This document shows positions 12,071-24,900 of a stretch of DNA of 64,000 nt, in pieces. A program made the translations under genes and the position numbers. The stretch covers positions 50,881,847 through 50,945,846 of the forward strand of contig CP154954.1 of assembly GCA_039621445.1 (NCBI GenBank), read 5' to 3'. The first letter of the stretch is position 1. Each line of letters opens with the position of its first letter. The notes under the pieces are model-generated. The model searched no databases. It worked only from the letters and a program-made list of their open reading frames with translations, and was not told the DNA's origin. Source of the stretch: Euglena gracilis (taxonomy: Eukaryota > Euglenida > Euglenophyceae > Euglenales).

Positions 12071-12609
12071 CTCAGGCTTCCCTTCCCTTGAAGCGCTTTC
12101 CCGTTCCCCCCTTTTCCAGAAAACCTCGGTTTGGTGCCATGCCAACCCTTTCTTTTGAGCAAAGAAAGCAGCCTGGCCAGGTTTCCCACTGAATGAGCGA
12201 CCACCGCCTCTGTCACACCTCCGCTGAAGAATGATTGAAGGAGAAAGACAGGAACCCAAGGATTGAATCTGCAGAGGCAACACACTCACTCACTCCCACT
12301 TTCCAAGGACCCCTTCACCGGCAGTGCTTGCACGGGTGGTCACTTTCTCCACTTTCCAGCCACTTTCTGAAACCAACCAGTCACATCTGACACACTTCTG
12401 TTTTGGGGGGGTCAGTCACTCCAGCCAAAACAATTCAAAACATATGGGTGTTGGCCATTTCCCACCCAATGCCTTCGGCATGAATGGGGCACCTTTGGCT
12501 GTTACCGGCCGCACCCACCCCACTGGGGTTAGATGCATGCTGAGTATGGCATGGCCAGGTGGTGTGGTATTGTACGGCCGAAGTGCTAGGGGATCTCCCA
12601 AAGCCAGGG

Positions 12610-12780
12610 GAGGCGTGCAGGGGGCAACCGAGTGGCCAGCGAGGGCGACCAGCCCGTACAGCGCCCCCACCGCGGTCGCCCACACGCTGAATGCCGCCGT
12701 GCGGCCGCCGCTGTTGTGCAGTGCCCCGCCCTTGGGGAGCCGAAAGCACCCAAGTTGGCGAATAAACACCTTGGGAGCAC
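12610..12780 (-). CDS. Exon-like segment with a predicted membrane helix
   Basis: The frame reads GALHNSGGRTAAFSVWATAV then GALYGLVALAGHSVAPC, a hydrophobic stretch of about 22 residues. High GC and lack of repeats suggest coding. Boundaries not resolved. Probably part of the gene ending at 10608. Confidence 0.4.
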
Positions 12781-13265
12781 TCCGGTGCAATCTTGGGTCA
12801 TATATTCACAGAGAGACCCCCCTGATGATGGGAGTGGGCGGCACTCTCCTCCGGGCCCAACCGCCCTGACTCAGGAGCTCACCCGCCCACCCCCCAAAAG
12901 GACAACAAACGAACCAAAAATCATAAAAAAAAATTGGCCCTCATTGACTGGGCTGAACGAGCCCTGGTGCACCCACCCCAGGGGGGGGAGGGGGGGGAGC
13001 ACCAGGCACCACCACAACCCCACCCAGGTGGATAAGGTCCAAGGAAATTGCTCAACAACTTCCGGAGTGGGTGATCACTTTCAAAAAAAATTCAGACATT
13101 CAGACATTTTTTGAAAAAGAAACAGCCAGTTCTGACCATCCACCCCCCAGGGCTGGCAACTTGAACAAAAATGCAACTGGATGGACCGATTTCAATCATT
13201 TTCAAACCAACCATCCCGGGGGGGGGGGACACTATTGAGCAACGGTATGATGGGGGTCATACAGG

Positions 13266-13820
<555 letters not shown>

Positions 13821-14721
13821 CATGCGCCGCATGGATGGTGTTTGTTCTTGAAGTGGTTTACTTTGTTGTGTCACTGAGGAAGTAAGATCTCATCCCCAGA
13901 ATATTGACTTCACTGTAACACTGGACAAAACCCACCCACTTTATTTTGAACCAACCTACTGACAGCCCTACCAACGGCAGTTTGGACAGTGTGGAGTTTG
14001 TGTGTGTTCGATTGTAGTGCCATTCACCGCTGTTTGGTGGGAGGGCACCCTCGGCCCACCAAGACAAAAACTGCCGCCGCCCCACACAGTCCAAGCCACC
14101 CATTGCCCAGCGCTGGCTGCAGGACGCCTCTGAACACAAGCTCCTGTGTGGGCGATGGTGACACAACCACTCCCATGCTGAGGTACCGACTCCGCCACAA
14201 GCATGACGGTTTTGTTCGTTGCGGAAACACATGCATGATTTGCACTCTGGCCAGCACGCTTTAACCCCGGGAGAGGGGGGTGCATTGTACTATGTGGCGC
14301 CTGCCCAATTCAGTCAACCCCCCCCCCCGAAGGAAGTGTTGCGTCCCAGCAGGGACCAACTCAGGCGCATATCTGCCGAATGTGCCATTGCACTGCTCAC
14401 CCAAAGCCCGACCCCCCGCCCCAGTTAGGAAGTTAAGGTGCCTTCTCCTGGGGTGGGGTCAGGCTTGTCCTTACCGACCGGGGGGGAGGGGGTGGGTGGG
14501 TGCTATAGGGTGCCTGCCCCCAGCAGGCACACCCCCCCCGGGGGGATGGGGTCCGGGGGGGACCCAGAAAATTTTCATTGAAAATGGCCTTTTCCGGGCC
14601 CCCGGCGCCTCAGAGGGGGGTGCCTGCTGTGGGCAGGCACCCCCAAAAACCCCACCCCCCCCAGGGGGGTTCGGATGGGTGCTATAGGGTGCCTGCACCC
14701 CCCCCCCCGTGGGGTAGGCAC

Positions 14722-14972
14722 CCGACGAAGCACAAGCCCGGGGGTGCAGCCCAGCGAGTCGGCCAGACAGCGTGGCGAGGGGGAGGCGACCTCGCTCCAG
14801 GCCGGCAGGATGGCGACCCAGAGGAGGTCCGCGTCGGTCAGCCGGGGCAGGACCTGCCGGTTGCTGCGGTCGGTGGACGCCGTGAACTCCGGCCACGCGT
14901 TGGTGGCGAGCAGCCCGGCCCGCGCGGCGGTGACGAGCAGCCCGGCCCCGGCCCCCAGGGCCAGCGCGGCCC
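14722..14972 (-). CDS. Exon with a membrane helix, unknown protein
   Basis: From GCCGCAG|GG to CGG|GTGCCT. It reads AALALGAGAGLLVTAARAGL, LATNAWPEFTASTDRSNRQV, LPRLTDADLLWVAILPAWSE and ends LGCTPGLVLR. The first 22 residues form a hydrophobic helix. Splice signals are present at both ends. Probably the same gene as 10608-12780; family unknown. Confidence 0.5.
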
Positions 14973-16008
14973 CTGCGGCGGGGGAGGCGGGGAGGCGCCG
15001 GCGGAGCGCATGGCACAGCGGCACGTGAACGAAGAGAGGGCAGCAAACATGCGCACCAAAATGAAATTGGCGGTAAAGTGTGGAAATCGGACCAAGCTCA
15101 GCAAGTCCGGGGGGGGGGGAGAGCTATGTTATACGGTGCAAATAAAAGTTACAGGAATTGAAAAGTATGGGGAAAATGCTGCGGAATGGTGACATTGACA
15201 ATTTGTAAATTCTCGATTTTGGGGGAAAGTAGGACTTTTGTCACACCAATGTGACATAATATCTTCAGCCCAGAGTCAGAATGGTGTGTGACGGCTGTTT
15301 TCCTGACCACTCAATTGTAATTTGCCCTTTTGTAGACGATGGGCAGCGCCTTCGTTAAACCTCTGAATTCAAGAGGCATCGGAAAAGAACAGTGGGAAAA
15401 ATTACTGGGGAAAAAATTGGGAGAATTAAGACGCTTGTGATAATTTTAGTTTGGAATCTCTTTGTGGAAAAAAGGCTCCAAAAAAATGCACATAAAAATT
15501 ATAAAGGCATAATATATGTGAATAATAATAAATTTGAATAAATATAATGTGAATAACAATAATAAATATGAAGTCAGAAGGAAGGAGTAAAATTTTTGAG
15601 AAAAAGGCCAATTGGGAAATGTGGAATTTCTAGAAAGATTTTTAATACAACAAAAAATGGAAATGGTGATTGAAGTTAGAAAAAAGATTGCAAAAAAATT
15701 GGAAGGAAAAACGTTCACAGATGCATTGATTTATGAACACCTAACCTACGGCATCAAAAATAAGCAAATGCAGGGGTACAGAACCCGTGAAAACAATCAG
15801 CTGGCACTCCTGGGTAGGGCTGGGGACGCTCGATAAGTGCAATTTAACCAAAAAAATACCGCAAAAACTACACAAATGAAATTTAAAAAAAGAAAATTCG
15901 ATTTCATACACTGGAGAGGGGGTCCGAGTGGGATGGAAAAAAGTCAAAAGACCTTCTTGTTCTTGAGAACTTGAAAATCCAAAAATACACATGTACATGC
16001 TGCTACTA

Positions 16009-16648
16009 CCCTCCCCCCCCCCCTATGTCCAACGACCGGTAACGGACTCTGTCCTCTGACCGGGGGGCGGTCGTTGGACATAGGGTGGTGACCAAAAAGG
16101 TGTCCTCTGACCGGGGGGGTGGTCGTTGGACACGGGGTCGGGAAAAAAAAAGTTTGCCGAAACCCCCCCAAACAGGTCAAAATTTTCCTTCCGGCGCTTC
16201 GCGCCTCCATTTCCAGCCCTGTCAACAAATATTTCCTCAAATAGCACCCAAAACGTACCTTCACGCCGCGGGATTTCACAAAAAAAAGATACCCAGTCGA
16301 AAATCCCTGCGTTCCATCAACCATCTTCACTCCATCATACAACCTAGCAAACACCCGAAAATGTCAAGGTGGAATGTTGGGAGTGTGGTGAAGCTCCTTC
16401 AACAACCGCAAGCACTATCTCCCCGGTGGAGCGCTCGTAATACACAAAACTCCCCAGAGGGAACATTTTAATGGATGATGGGCTGCGGGGTACAGGACAA
16501 GGGCGGAAGAAAAGCTTTTCAGGGCTGGCAAATCTCCGGTTTTCACACACCTGCAAAAAAAAACATCAAACCTCCGAAAAGGTGTCCTCTGACCGGGGGG
16601 GGGGGGGGCGGTGGACATAGGGGGGTCGTTGCACATAGGGGGGGGGGG
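16009..16648. mobile_element. C-run/G-run element carrying a coding fragment
   Basis: The left end (after TA at 16007-16008) has a C-run then TATGTCCAACGACCGG. The right end has GGTCGTTGCACATAG, a G-run, then TA. These are inverted repeats of each other. GTACATGCTG occurs directly outside both ends (15993-16002 and 16668-16677). Internal copies of the CAACGACC/GGTCGTTG motif suggest nested insertions. The interior carries the coding-like fragment at 16060-16490. Confidence 0.55.
16060..16490 (-). pseudogene. Coding-like fragments inside a C-run element, possibly SH3/Tudor-like
   Basis: One minus-strand frame reads KMFPLGSFVYYERSTGEIVL then AVVEGASPHSQHSTLTF. About 20 bases on, a second frame continues RLYDGVKMVDGTQGFSTGYL. 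The two halves look like one chromo/Tudor/SH3-type barrel (V-Y---G----VV...YDG--MVDG) interrupted by a stop and frame change, or by an unrecognised intron. It lies between the inverted C-run ends at 16009-16648. Confidence 0.3.
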
Positions 16649-18164
16649 TACGTGCTACACGAGTGACGTACATGCTGATGTCCACCAACAAGCAATGATG
16701 AATTTATTTGATTCTTTCATTGACTCTGTAATGTTTCCCCCTCTCTTTGTCCTTCACAGCTTGTTTCCTGAGGTCATTTGGGGGGTTTAGTGGTGGACGG
16801 TCCCAGGGGAGGGGGAACGCAAATGTGTTTTCTTGTGATTTTTGTCTTTTCAATGTGGTGTGGATAGCAATGGTGAAATATTCTTGTTTTGGATTGAAGA
16901 GGTCAAAAATGAGCCAAAAAAAGCATGGATGGGTCGAAAACAGGCACTCGGGTCGAAACGGGGGCAATTGTGACCTCAAATTATGAGCAGCTCCATTTCA
17001 GAAAGACGTCCAAAAATACAAGACCCCCCCAAAAAATAAAACCCCCCAAGCTTAAGAAAAAAATACAACAGTAATATCCCCCCTGACAATGCGAAGCACT
17101 GAGAACAGTGAAAAAAAAATCCTTGAACTCCTTGAAAAATGAACACAAAAAAAGTCATCAGGAGTCGGGATCCTTGAGACCCAAAAAAAAAAACACGCAA
17201 AATCTTAACTTAACATACTGAAGCGCCGATAATTGTTGTGTCCTTTGGAACCCAAAAGAAACATTATTTTTTGGCACATGACAAGACCCCCCTATATGAA
17301 ATAAGACTCCAAAATATCACTTGGATCTTATTTTGGGGAGGGGGGCTGGGCAAAGTTTGTTTCAAGCACAATAAAAATGTAGCAACGGTCAACAGATGGG
17401 AGAGACCTGGGCTGAGCACCGCAGCTTCAGCCACAGGCCAGAAAGGAAGGGTGGCGGTCAAATCGAACGTGAGGAGTTGCTGACCAGATCAAAACCCCAA
17501 GTCAGCTTTCACCACAGTAGCCAATCGAGCCGCTTTATCAATCAGGTGACAAAATGGGTCATTCAGGAAAAACTTGGGTCCAAAGTGCAGATAGATACAT
17601 ACAAAAAAAAGCTGAGAAAAAACACAAAATCTAAATTTAGGGTGATGTTGGAATCCCACGCTGAAACATGCCAGATTTTCTTTTCAAGGGAGGACGAAAT
17701 GGATTCCATGAATTTATTTAACATCTTAACCCTTGCAACTAAGCGTCCCCCTCCCAAAAGACGACCCTCCAAAGGAGACGACCCCCCTGACGATTTTCAA
17801 CGAAATAAAATAATAAATAATAACAATGAACCTTCCCCTAAAAGGATCCCCCAAGGGAGATTCAGTAAATGCCTCAAAAAGGGAGAATCCCCCAGAACCC
17901 TAAGCTCCTTAGTTTTAACCCATTCTCATGCAAAGAAATTTGGGCACATTTTTGGACACTCACACATGAAGACCTTTTGTCTGGAATCTTTAGCAAACCC
18001 CCTTAAAAAACGCCAACAAAAATAAAACTCTCGCCTGGGCATATTTAGCAACATAAAACCGAAGCATAAACTTTGGGGGGGGGCACACCCAGCCCTTAAA
18101 CCCCCAAACCTTAAACCCCTGTGGCTCCCCCGAAAACCCCAGCACACCCTCCCCCCGATCTCCC

Positions 18165-18370
18165 CCCCCCCCGGCATCACCAGGGGGTTGGCACCGACAC
18201 CTCCCACTCCCCGTGCGTCAGCAGGGCCCCAGGCCCAGCCGGGAGGGACCAGCCCCGTGGCGGCCGCGGCGTGCAGGCCGAGCCGCGCCCCCGCCCCGAG
18301 GCCGCCGAGGATGAGGGTGGTCTCGAGGCAGGCGCGGGCCACCGCCCCCCGGGTGGCGGCGGGCGGCGGC
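18165..18370 (-). CDS. Exon-like segment with a membrane helix, unknown protein
   Basis: The minus-strand frame reads ATRGAVARACLETTLILGGL, GAGARLGLHAAAATGLVPPG and WAWGPADARGV, followed by candidate GT donors. About 70% GC. An open stretch upstream (18480-18650, reading LHSLQFTPDKLSKPAKLL) could be a further exon but has no clear boundaries. Confidence 0.4.
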
Positions 18371-18689
18371 GGTGGTGGCGGCGGGGCAGGGCTGTCCTGG
18401 CAGGGAGGCGATGTGGAGGCCTCTGTGGGGGGGGGGTCACAAACCAACAGAGGCGGGCGGGGCGGGGGGAGGGGGGTGCAAGGTACGGGGCAGTACAAGT
18501 TGCGTGTTGTCTGGCCCCTGTCGCGCAGCAGCTTTGCAGGTTTGGAGAGCTTGTCCGGAGTGAACTGAAGCGAATGCAAGGCATGGTTTGGGAGGCACGC
18601 GGAATACACACTGCCGCAAGGACATGGGGTGGCGTTGGACATGTCGGACATTTCCCAGCAGAAACGTTCCCAGCAGGCATTATTATTTT

Positions 18690-20120
18690 TTAAGGCGCCT
18701 TAAAAAACCTTAAAAAACCTTAAAAAACCTTAAAATTTTTTTTGTCAAAATGCCTTAAAAAACCTTAAAAAACCTTAAAAAACCTTAAAAAATCACCCCG
18801 GGGAAGTTTTTTCTCCCCGTGACGACCTTAAAAAACCTTAAAAATTCTCCCTGGGAATTTTTTTCTTGCACCAAACAAAAAAATGGCATGTCTGAAACCC
18901 CGCATAAAGCCAGTCAATGCAGAAGCGGTTGTGAATAAACAATATGAAAACCGGATTGTTTGCCAAGGTTTCTGGCATAGTTCAGTTGGCCTCGGTTCAC
19001 CAAAAGCTGTGACACACGGCCAGAATAAGCAACACTTGCAACCACATCTTTCTTGATTTGAATTACTTGAGACATTCTTAGAGGGGTCAACCCAAATTGC
19101 TCAAAAGTGCAACTGCAGCAAAAGTTGCATGAACAACAAAGAACTCCCAATTTGGGACAATTTACTACGCTGGAGCAGTTTCCCACACTTGCCACAGCAT
19201 TTCAAGCAAAAAAATCACCAAAATTTTAGGGATGAAAATCGTTAGTTTTTAGGAGGGGGTCAAAAAATGCAGGTCAAAAAAAATGGGACCAAATTTTGGA
19301 GCAGTCAAATTTTACTGACATTTTTTTCCTTGGAAATTTTTTGGATTTTCAGTGGCATTTTTTTTGCTTCCAAAGTCTCTCAAAATTGAAATTTTGAGAA
19401 ATGTTGATTTTGACAAAAAAAACTCAAAGATTTCAAGGTTAAATCCGGTAGTTTTAGGGGGGGGAAATAACGAAGGTCAAAAAAGGTGGAACAAGTTTTG
19501 GCACAGTCAAATTTTACTGACACTTTTCCTCTGTCAAATTTGTTGGATTTTCAATGGCATTTCTTTTGCTTCAAAAACCTCTCAAATTCAAAATTTTGAG
19601 AAAATATTGATTTTGGGAAGGTGTGAAAGAATGGGGGTTTGAGGGAGTTTAATGGCCATTTTTTGAGGGAAAAGTTCTAAAGTTATTTTTTGTCATCAAA
19701 AAGTGACGTTTTTTAAGTTTTTCCAGACTTTTTTTGTTGTGTTTTTTTTTTTGAAAAAACACATATTTTTAAAAAACTTGTTTTCTTTTTTAAAAATTTA
19801 TTTATAAAAAATTTATAATAAAAAAATTAAAAAAACATGCTTTTTTAAAAAAACATTTTTTTACTTCAAAAAAAACAAGCAGTCAACCTTGGTCACCTAT
19901 GGTCAAGCCCCAAAATTTCCCCATTTGAGGCCATTTTAGGCCATTTAAGACCAACAGGCAAGCAAATCTCCTGAATAGGGTCAGAAATTTAAAGCAATTG
20001 CAATGAAAAAAAATGCCTTAAAAAACCTTAAAAAAATTTAAAATTCCTCAAAATGCCTTAAAAAACCTTAAAAAACCTTAAAAAACGCCTTAAAATTTTT
20101 TGAGAAATCTCGCCTTAAAA
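18690..20120. repeat. CCTTAAAAAA tandem arrays and a two-copy 200-bp repeat
   Basis: CCTTAAAAAA repeats at about 18690-18850 and 20010-20110 flank AT-rich DNA. Within it, 19230-19430 and 19440-19630 are two tandem copies (about 203-bp period), each with CAGTCAAATTTTACTGACA and TTTTGAGAAA. A reverse-complement relative lies at 54415-54600 in NNT intron 8. Confidence 0.75.
18914..19195 (-). CDS. Unassigned open frame
   Basis: A 93-codon minus-strand frame from ATG to stop, cysteine-rich at the start (LCCSCNFCCSCTF), then LTPLRMSQVIQIKKDVVASV and LLVNRGQLNYARNLGKQSGF. It sits in AT-rich repeat DNA and has no neighbours. It may be a transposon remnant or chance. Confidence 0.2.
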   Translation of the reverse strand: MASVGNCSSVVNCPKLGVLCCSCNFCCSCTFEQFGLTPLRMSQVIQIKKDVVASVAYSGRVSQLLVNRGQLNYARNLGKQSGFHIVYSQPLLH

Positions 20121-20904
20121 AAAAATAATGCCTGGTTCCCAGCTTTTCTTTCAATGCTCCCCAGTGGGAGGCTGGGTCCTGTGTCTCTGGATGGCTTGGG
20201 TATCGCTGTTGCGTTGAAGATTCCAGCCCGAGCTCAGTGGTTCATGAGTAAATGCAGCACGCAACCTGTTTTTGGCTCACTTTGGACCTCAGGGGTCCAG
20301 GGCTGGAAAAAGGTTGCTTTCGCAGATGGAACCCCCCCCCGGGTTTCGCCACCATCCAACTGAGGCTGGTTCTGCTTCGATGTTCCTCTTCCAAAACATC
20401 CTTTTTTAAAAAATAGCATACGATTTTCACATGTCACGATGAGAACATAAAAACCAGGTCGGTCAATGAAAATTCAACTGAAAAATGGCCATATTTTGTA
20501 TATAAAAAAAAACTAGCATTTAATTAATTTTCGATCCCGGTTGACGGCCCAGCATTAAATCAATGCTGTTTAAGGTCGTTCCTTAGGTCCTTAGCAAAAA
20601 AAATTTGTCCCTTGTGGACCACTCAGGTAAGAAAACCATAAAGAGTCGTCAGGAATAATGATTTTCCTTCTTCCCTCTCATAGGGGCTAGGGGTGTTCTT
20701 ACAGGTGCTGTTCTTACAGGTGCTCTTCTGTTCTTACGGGTGCTGTTCTCACAGGTGCACTGTAGCCGAGCTGGCTGGGTTGTGTGGGCAGGGCCGTGCT
20801 ACTGTGCACGCCCAGGATAAGGCCCACAGCCCGACAGAGCTGGGGTTGAGGATTGAATAACACCTGCAACGCAACACCTGGGGTACGTCTACCTATGTCT
20901 AAGG

Positions 20905-21192
20905 TCCTGACGACCTAAGACCCTGTTGTGACAACCCATTTTCCAACCAGAAAGAAAACAACAAAGAATAGCACATGGCAGTTTGTAACATTTGGAAATT
21001 TGGAATCCATCTTGCAAGAGCACACCACTTCATCTGGAAGGGGCTGTCTGCGAACCTCGCTGACATCTGAAATGCAAGGTTGATGACCCACTGTAAGTAC
21101 ATGCGATCGGGATCAGACAACATTTGAATACCTTCGTCATTAACCCACCCCTGGCAGCCTGCACCCCCCCCTCCAGTCAATGCGGTTACCAC
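20905..21192 (-). CDS. Unassigned open frame
   Basis: Minus-strand frame with protein-like composition: GWVNDEGIQMLSDPDRMYLQ, WVINLAFQMSARFADSPFQM, KWCALARWIPNFQMLQTAMC. No family recognised. It could be a decayed mobile-element protein or an isolated exon. Confidence 0.25.
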
Positions 21193-24100
21193 AAACTCTT
21201 TATTGGAAACTTAGGCCAATTTGGAGAAAACAAAAAGTCAGTAATGACTTTTTGGCCCCTTGGAATGCGCCTTCTTCGTTCTTCAGCAATTTAAGCCCAA
21301 AGTCAGGTGTTCAAGGACTATCTTTCATTAAAATAAAATAAAACCCCAAACAGACTTTAAACACAACGGATTTGCATAATAATGTAATACTTCTATAAGC
21401 TTAAATATTTAAATATGACAAAGATGGGCCCGAATTCGGGGATCACAATTGAGTTTGTGGGGGGGGGGGAATGATCTCTTGAAACATTAAAAGCAATGGT
21501 GCAGATGCACGCACGGAGGGCTGCATGCAACAAACAATTCAAAAACCTGTACCTAACCCTAACCCCCGAAATAAAAACTCTTATTCCTTTGCGCATTTGT
21601 GTGTTTGCATTTGTGCAAAGGAACATGAAGTGCGAGATCGGCCGGCCTAAGATTGTGTATTTTGGGGTACTTTCTTATTCCCCAGAGGTAAAACTCGGGG
21701 GAATCAAAACTAGGCGTCGTGTTGCAGAGGGCAAAAACCACCAAAGCTTTGACTTTCCCCCAGGTTTCGCCCCAACATGTTACCAGTAGTTGAAAAACAT
21801 GGACCCAAAAACCTGAGAAATCAAAAAGTGGGAAAGTGGGAAAAGTGGATTTCTGCAATTGCGAAAGATGACACAAAAAAAGATGAGGTGCAAGTTCGGC
21901 CGCCTAAACCCCTACACAGAGCCATCGAACGACACAACCAATGCAGGTTTTTCCCCTTTGAACCCCCCCCATACGGGCCGGCCAGCCCCTGGCCAACTGC
22001 TGGGGGGGGGGGGACAAATTGGTGGGGAATCACGTTAATCCGGCACATGGGCAAGCGCTCAGAAGGTATTCCAAAAATAAGATGACTTAGTAAACCCCCC
22101 CCATTTATAACGACCCGTTGTTATCCAACTTTTGAGTTGGTGGAAAATACGAAGGGGGTCGTTATAAATGGGGGGTCGTTATAAATGGGGGGTCGTTATA
22201 AATGGGGGGGGTTATCCAAAATCGGGGTATTGAGACGTTGTGTCTGAGGTTTTCTGTGTCCCTTACAGCCATGTCTCCTTTCCCCACACTCCCCGCACCC
22301 TCTAAGCAGCGGTCTATCCGCTCGTAGTTCAAATAACCCATCCGCTCATGTTTCTTTCCGCGCTTTGCTTGCAGCTTCCCGACATGGGTCGTTATACTTC
22401 TCAAACTGGTGGAATTCTCCGAATGGGTCGGTATAAATGGGGGTCGTTATCAGAGGGGGGGTCGTTCTAAATGGGAGGGGTTTACACGAAATGAACATGG
22501 TGCAACACATTCATTTGCAATATCTATACACAAATGTGAATCATCATGAGAAAAGCTAATCCGGGTCTAGGATAGGCTTCATTTGCTGGGGGGGGGGAGT
22601 CAAAATTGAAAGAGAAAAAATGTCAAATCAAAATGGAAATCAAAAAATCAAAATGGAAAGAAAACGGGGGGGGTATATACATGTTACATGGCAGACCTTT
22701 TGGGCCTGTTGTTGCAAATGTCACCAGTCGTGGGGCTTGAGAGGCGAGTAGCAAGATCCAGAGCCAGGAGCCAACCGCAGAGCCCTATAGTGCCACGAGG
22801 TTTGTTGGAGGGTATTCAGTGCTGATAGGCCACCCATCCAGATGTCCTTAGCTCGGAGACGAGCAATTGGGCCACATCACAACACATCTGCATACATTAA
22901 TTCTCATTGTGATGTGAATATGACATGCAGTATGATCATGGATTGCAATTTTTAATTCTGCACGTAAAACCATTTTGCTATGGCAACTATTACAGGTGTG
23001 TGAATGTAATTGGGAATTGTTGAATAAAACTTCTGATCAAATTGCAAAATTGATCAGAAAGTCCCCATAAAATGGCAAGCCCCCCCTTTCGACTTTCAAG
23101 CTTCTTGCAATGTGATGTCTGCAGATTTTGAAAATGGTTTTTAATGCATGTGCTTCATATTTGTAACCAATTAGAGTTGACAATGAACTGTGATATATTT
23201 TTTGTGCGAAAACACACAAGTGATGAGCAGGCCAGGGGTTCCACAAAATCCCGGGCATTAGCCAAATAGGAGGGGGGAGGTGAGGGTAAATTGGGGGTCT
23301 TGTATGGGGGGGGGCAAGCTTCAAACCCTGGCAGACTATGGAGCAATGAAGGTGTTATGTGGGGAACTTCAAAAAAGCGGCGGTTTTTGAAGGCTGTTTT
23401 AGCGCTGTTTAAAAAAAGTGCTGTCAGTGAGCTGTGGGGTGTTTGCGATTTCCAGAAATGGCTAAACTCATGTTGGTCCATGAGTCATGAAACGATGGCA
23501 TCTTCAAACCCCCAGCGGGGGAACAATTGGGGGGGGGGCTCGAGGACCCCTACCCCTCAATTGACCAATTTGGTCGATTTTTCTGGTTGTTGGATTGGTC
23601 ATTACTTTCTCTGTTCCAGCAAATGTTAAAATTTTTTTTCGAAACGGACATTTTTGGAGGTTTTATGAACCTGTTTTGCAGACTTCCCAAAATTGGCCAA
23701 TCTGGTTCTGAGGACAATTAGTCAATTAGGGGGAGGGGCAAATTGGGGGGTTGAGGGTAGGTTTTGATTTGTGCTGAGCACTTTGCAAAAAAAACAAAGA
23801 GGGGTGGGCAGGTTGGGTGTTAACCATCACGCACCCCCAGTTGGTGTGAGTGTGTTTAGTATTCCTGTTCCAAACTTCCCTGCATGCCACCCCCCCCCCC
23901 CCGGCCACCCATGACAACCCCCCAGGGCTGGTAAAAAGAAGCCTAGTCTGGATCCGTGCTTCACCAACTGCCTCCATTTGACCCCAACTCCCGCCAGGGC
24001 CTGAGTTTCTCAGCTATCCACGTCAGAAATTTTCCGCTGTCCACATCAGAATGTTTCAGCTATCCACATCAGAAAGTCACCCAGAAAAAAGTGTGTGGAC

Positions 24101-24900
24101 AACATGTGGCCACCAAAAAAAAAAGTGTGGCCCACAGGGCATTTTTGAGCCACATTAAACAGATTTCCAATTTGAGGGGATGCATCTACCCATCCCATTC
24201 ACAATGTAGAACAGCTGCAATTGTTAGTTTATCATCGGTTTTGTCCAGCCACCATCTGTCAAAAAAATGATTTGAGCAAAAACCCACAGAATCTCAATGA
24301 TGAGAAACAACCCATTTTCCTCGCCATTTCCCCCCGTATGATTTCTACTCCCTTTGGGAAAGCCACTTTCGAAACGCACACAAAAAAACAGGGTTATGAA
24401 AAACAAAACAACAGGGTTAAAAACAGGGTTACAGGAAAATGAATGAAGATTTGATGAACAGAAGATTCCGCATTTCAAGGGGAAATGGTGGTCAATGTAT
24501 CACTTGTAATGAAGATTCTTCAGCTTATAGACAACGCGAAATTTCAAAAAAAATCTTCTGGTCTTCTGGTTTTCTGGTTCAAAATTGGCCAAAATTCATT
24601 CAATTTCAAGTTTAAACTGTAATTTTAAAAACACACATCTTGCGCTCATTTTGTGCTGCCACCCATTCTCCCAACATTTTCTTGTGCCGACTTTTTAACG
24701 CACAGTGAGTCCAAAGAATGTCATGATCTGGCAGCCAGAATGTCATCGTCGGCAATTGGGTTGCCGACCCCCCCCCAGAACATGTTTAGTGGTCTGTCCA
24801 TTCATGACCCCCAAAATTTTGATGGTTGTAATTCATTTTGACTCAGTTGCATTACTTACATGTCACCTTTTTCTCTCCTCCCACATCTGATGAAGCAATC
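21193..24900. other. No gene recognised
   Basis: Mostly AT-rich DNA with isolated G-runs. Contains the element at 22093-22482. No frame has convincing composition or splice sites. At 25050-25110 a short ATG frame (MNKDDGETLGGEAALL) ends at a perfect GTAAGT donor, but nothing else supports it. Confidence 0.4.
22093..22482. mobile_element. C-run/G-run inverted-end element (CATTTATAACGACC type)
   Basis: Left end TA|AACCCCCCCC then CATTTATAACGACC. The right end, read inversely, is AACCCCTCCCATTTAGAACGACC, then TA. Several GGTCGTTATAAATGGGGG copies lie just inside the left end. About 390 bp with no coding potential seen. Confidence 0.6.

Larger units (their letters stand above)
14990..18150. other. 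AT-rich and repeat DNA between exons
   Basis: Contains AT-rich DNA at 15.2-15.9 kb, the C-run element at 16009-16648, and AATAAAACCCCC-type repeats at 17.0-17.35 kb and 17.75-18.1 kb. No further exon recognised apart from the fragments listed. Confidence 0.4.

Noticed and set aside
21549-21567. Telomere-like CCTAACCCTAACCCC
   Set aside because: Only about two units, with no array or chromosome-end context.
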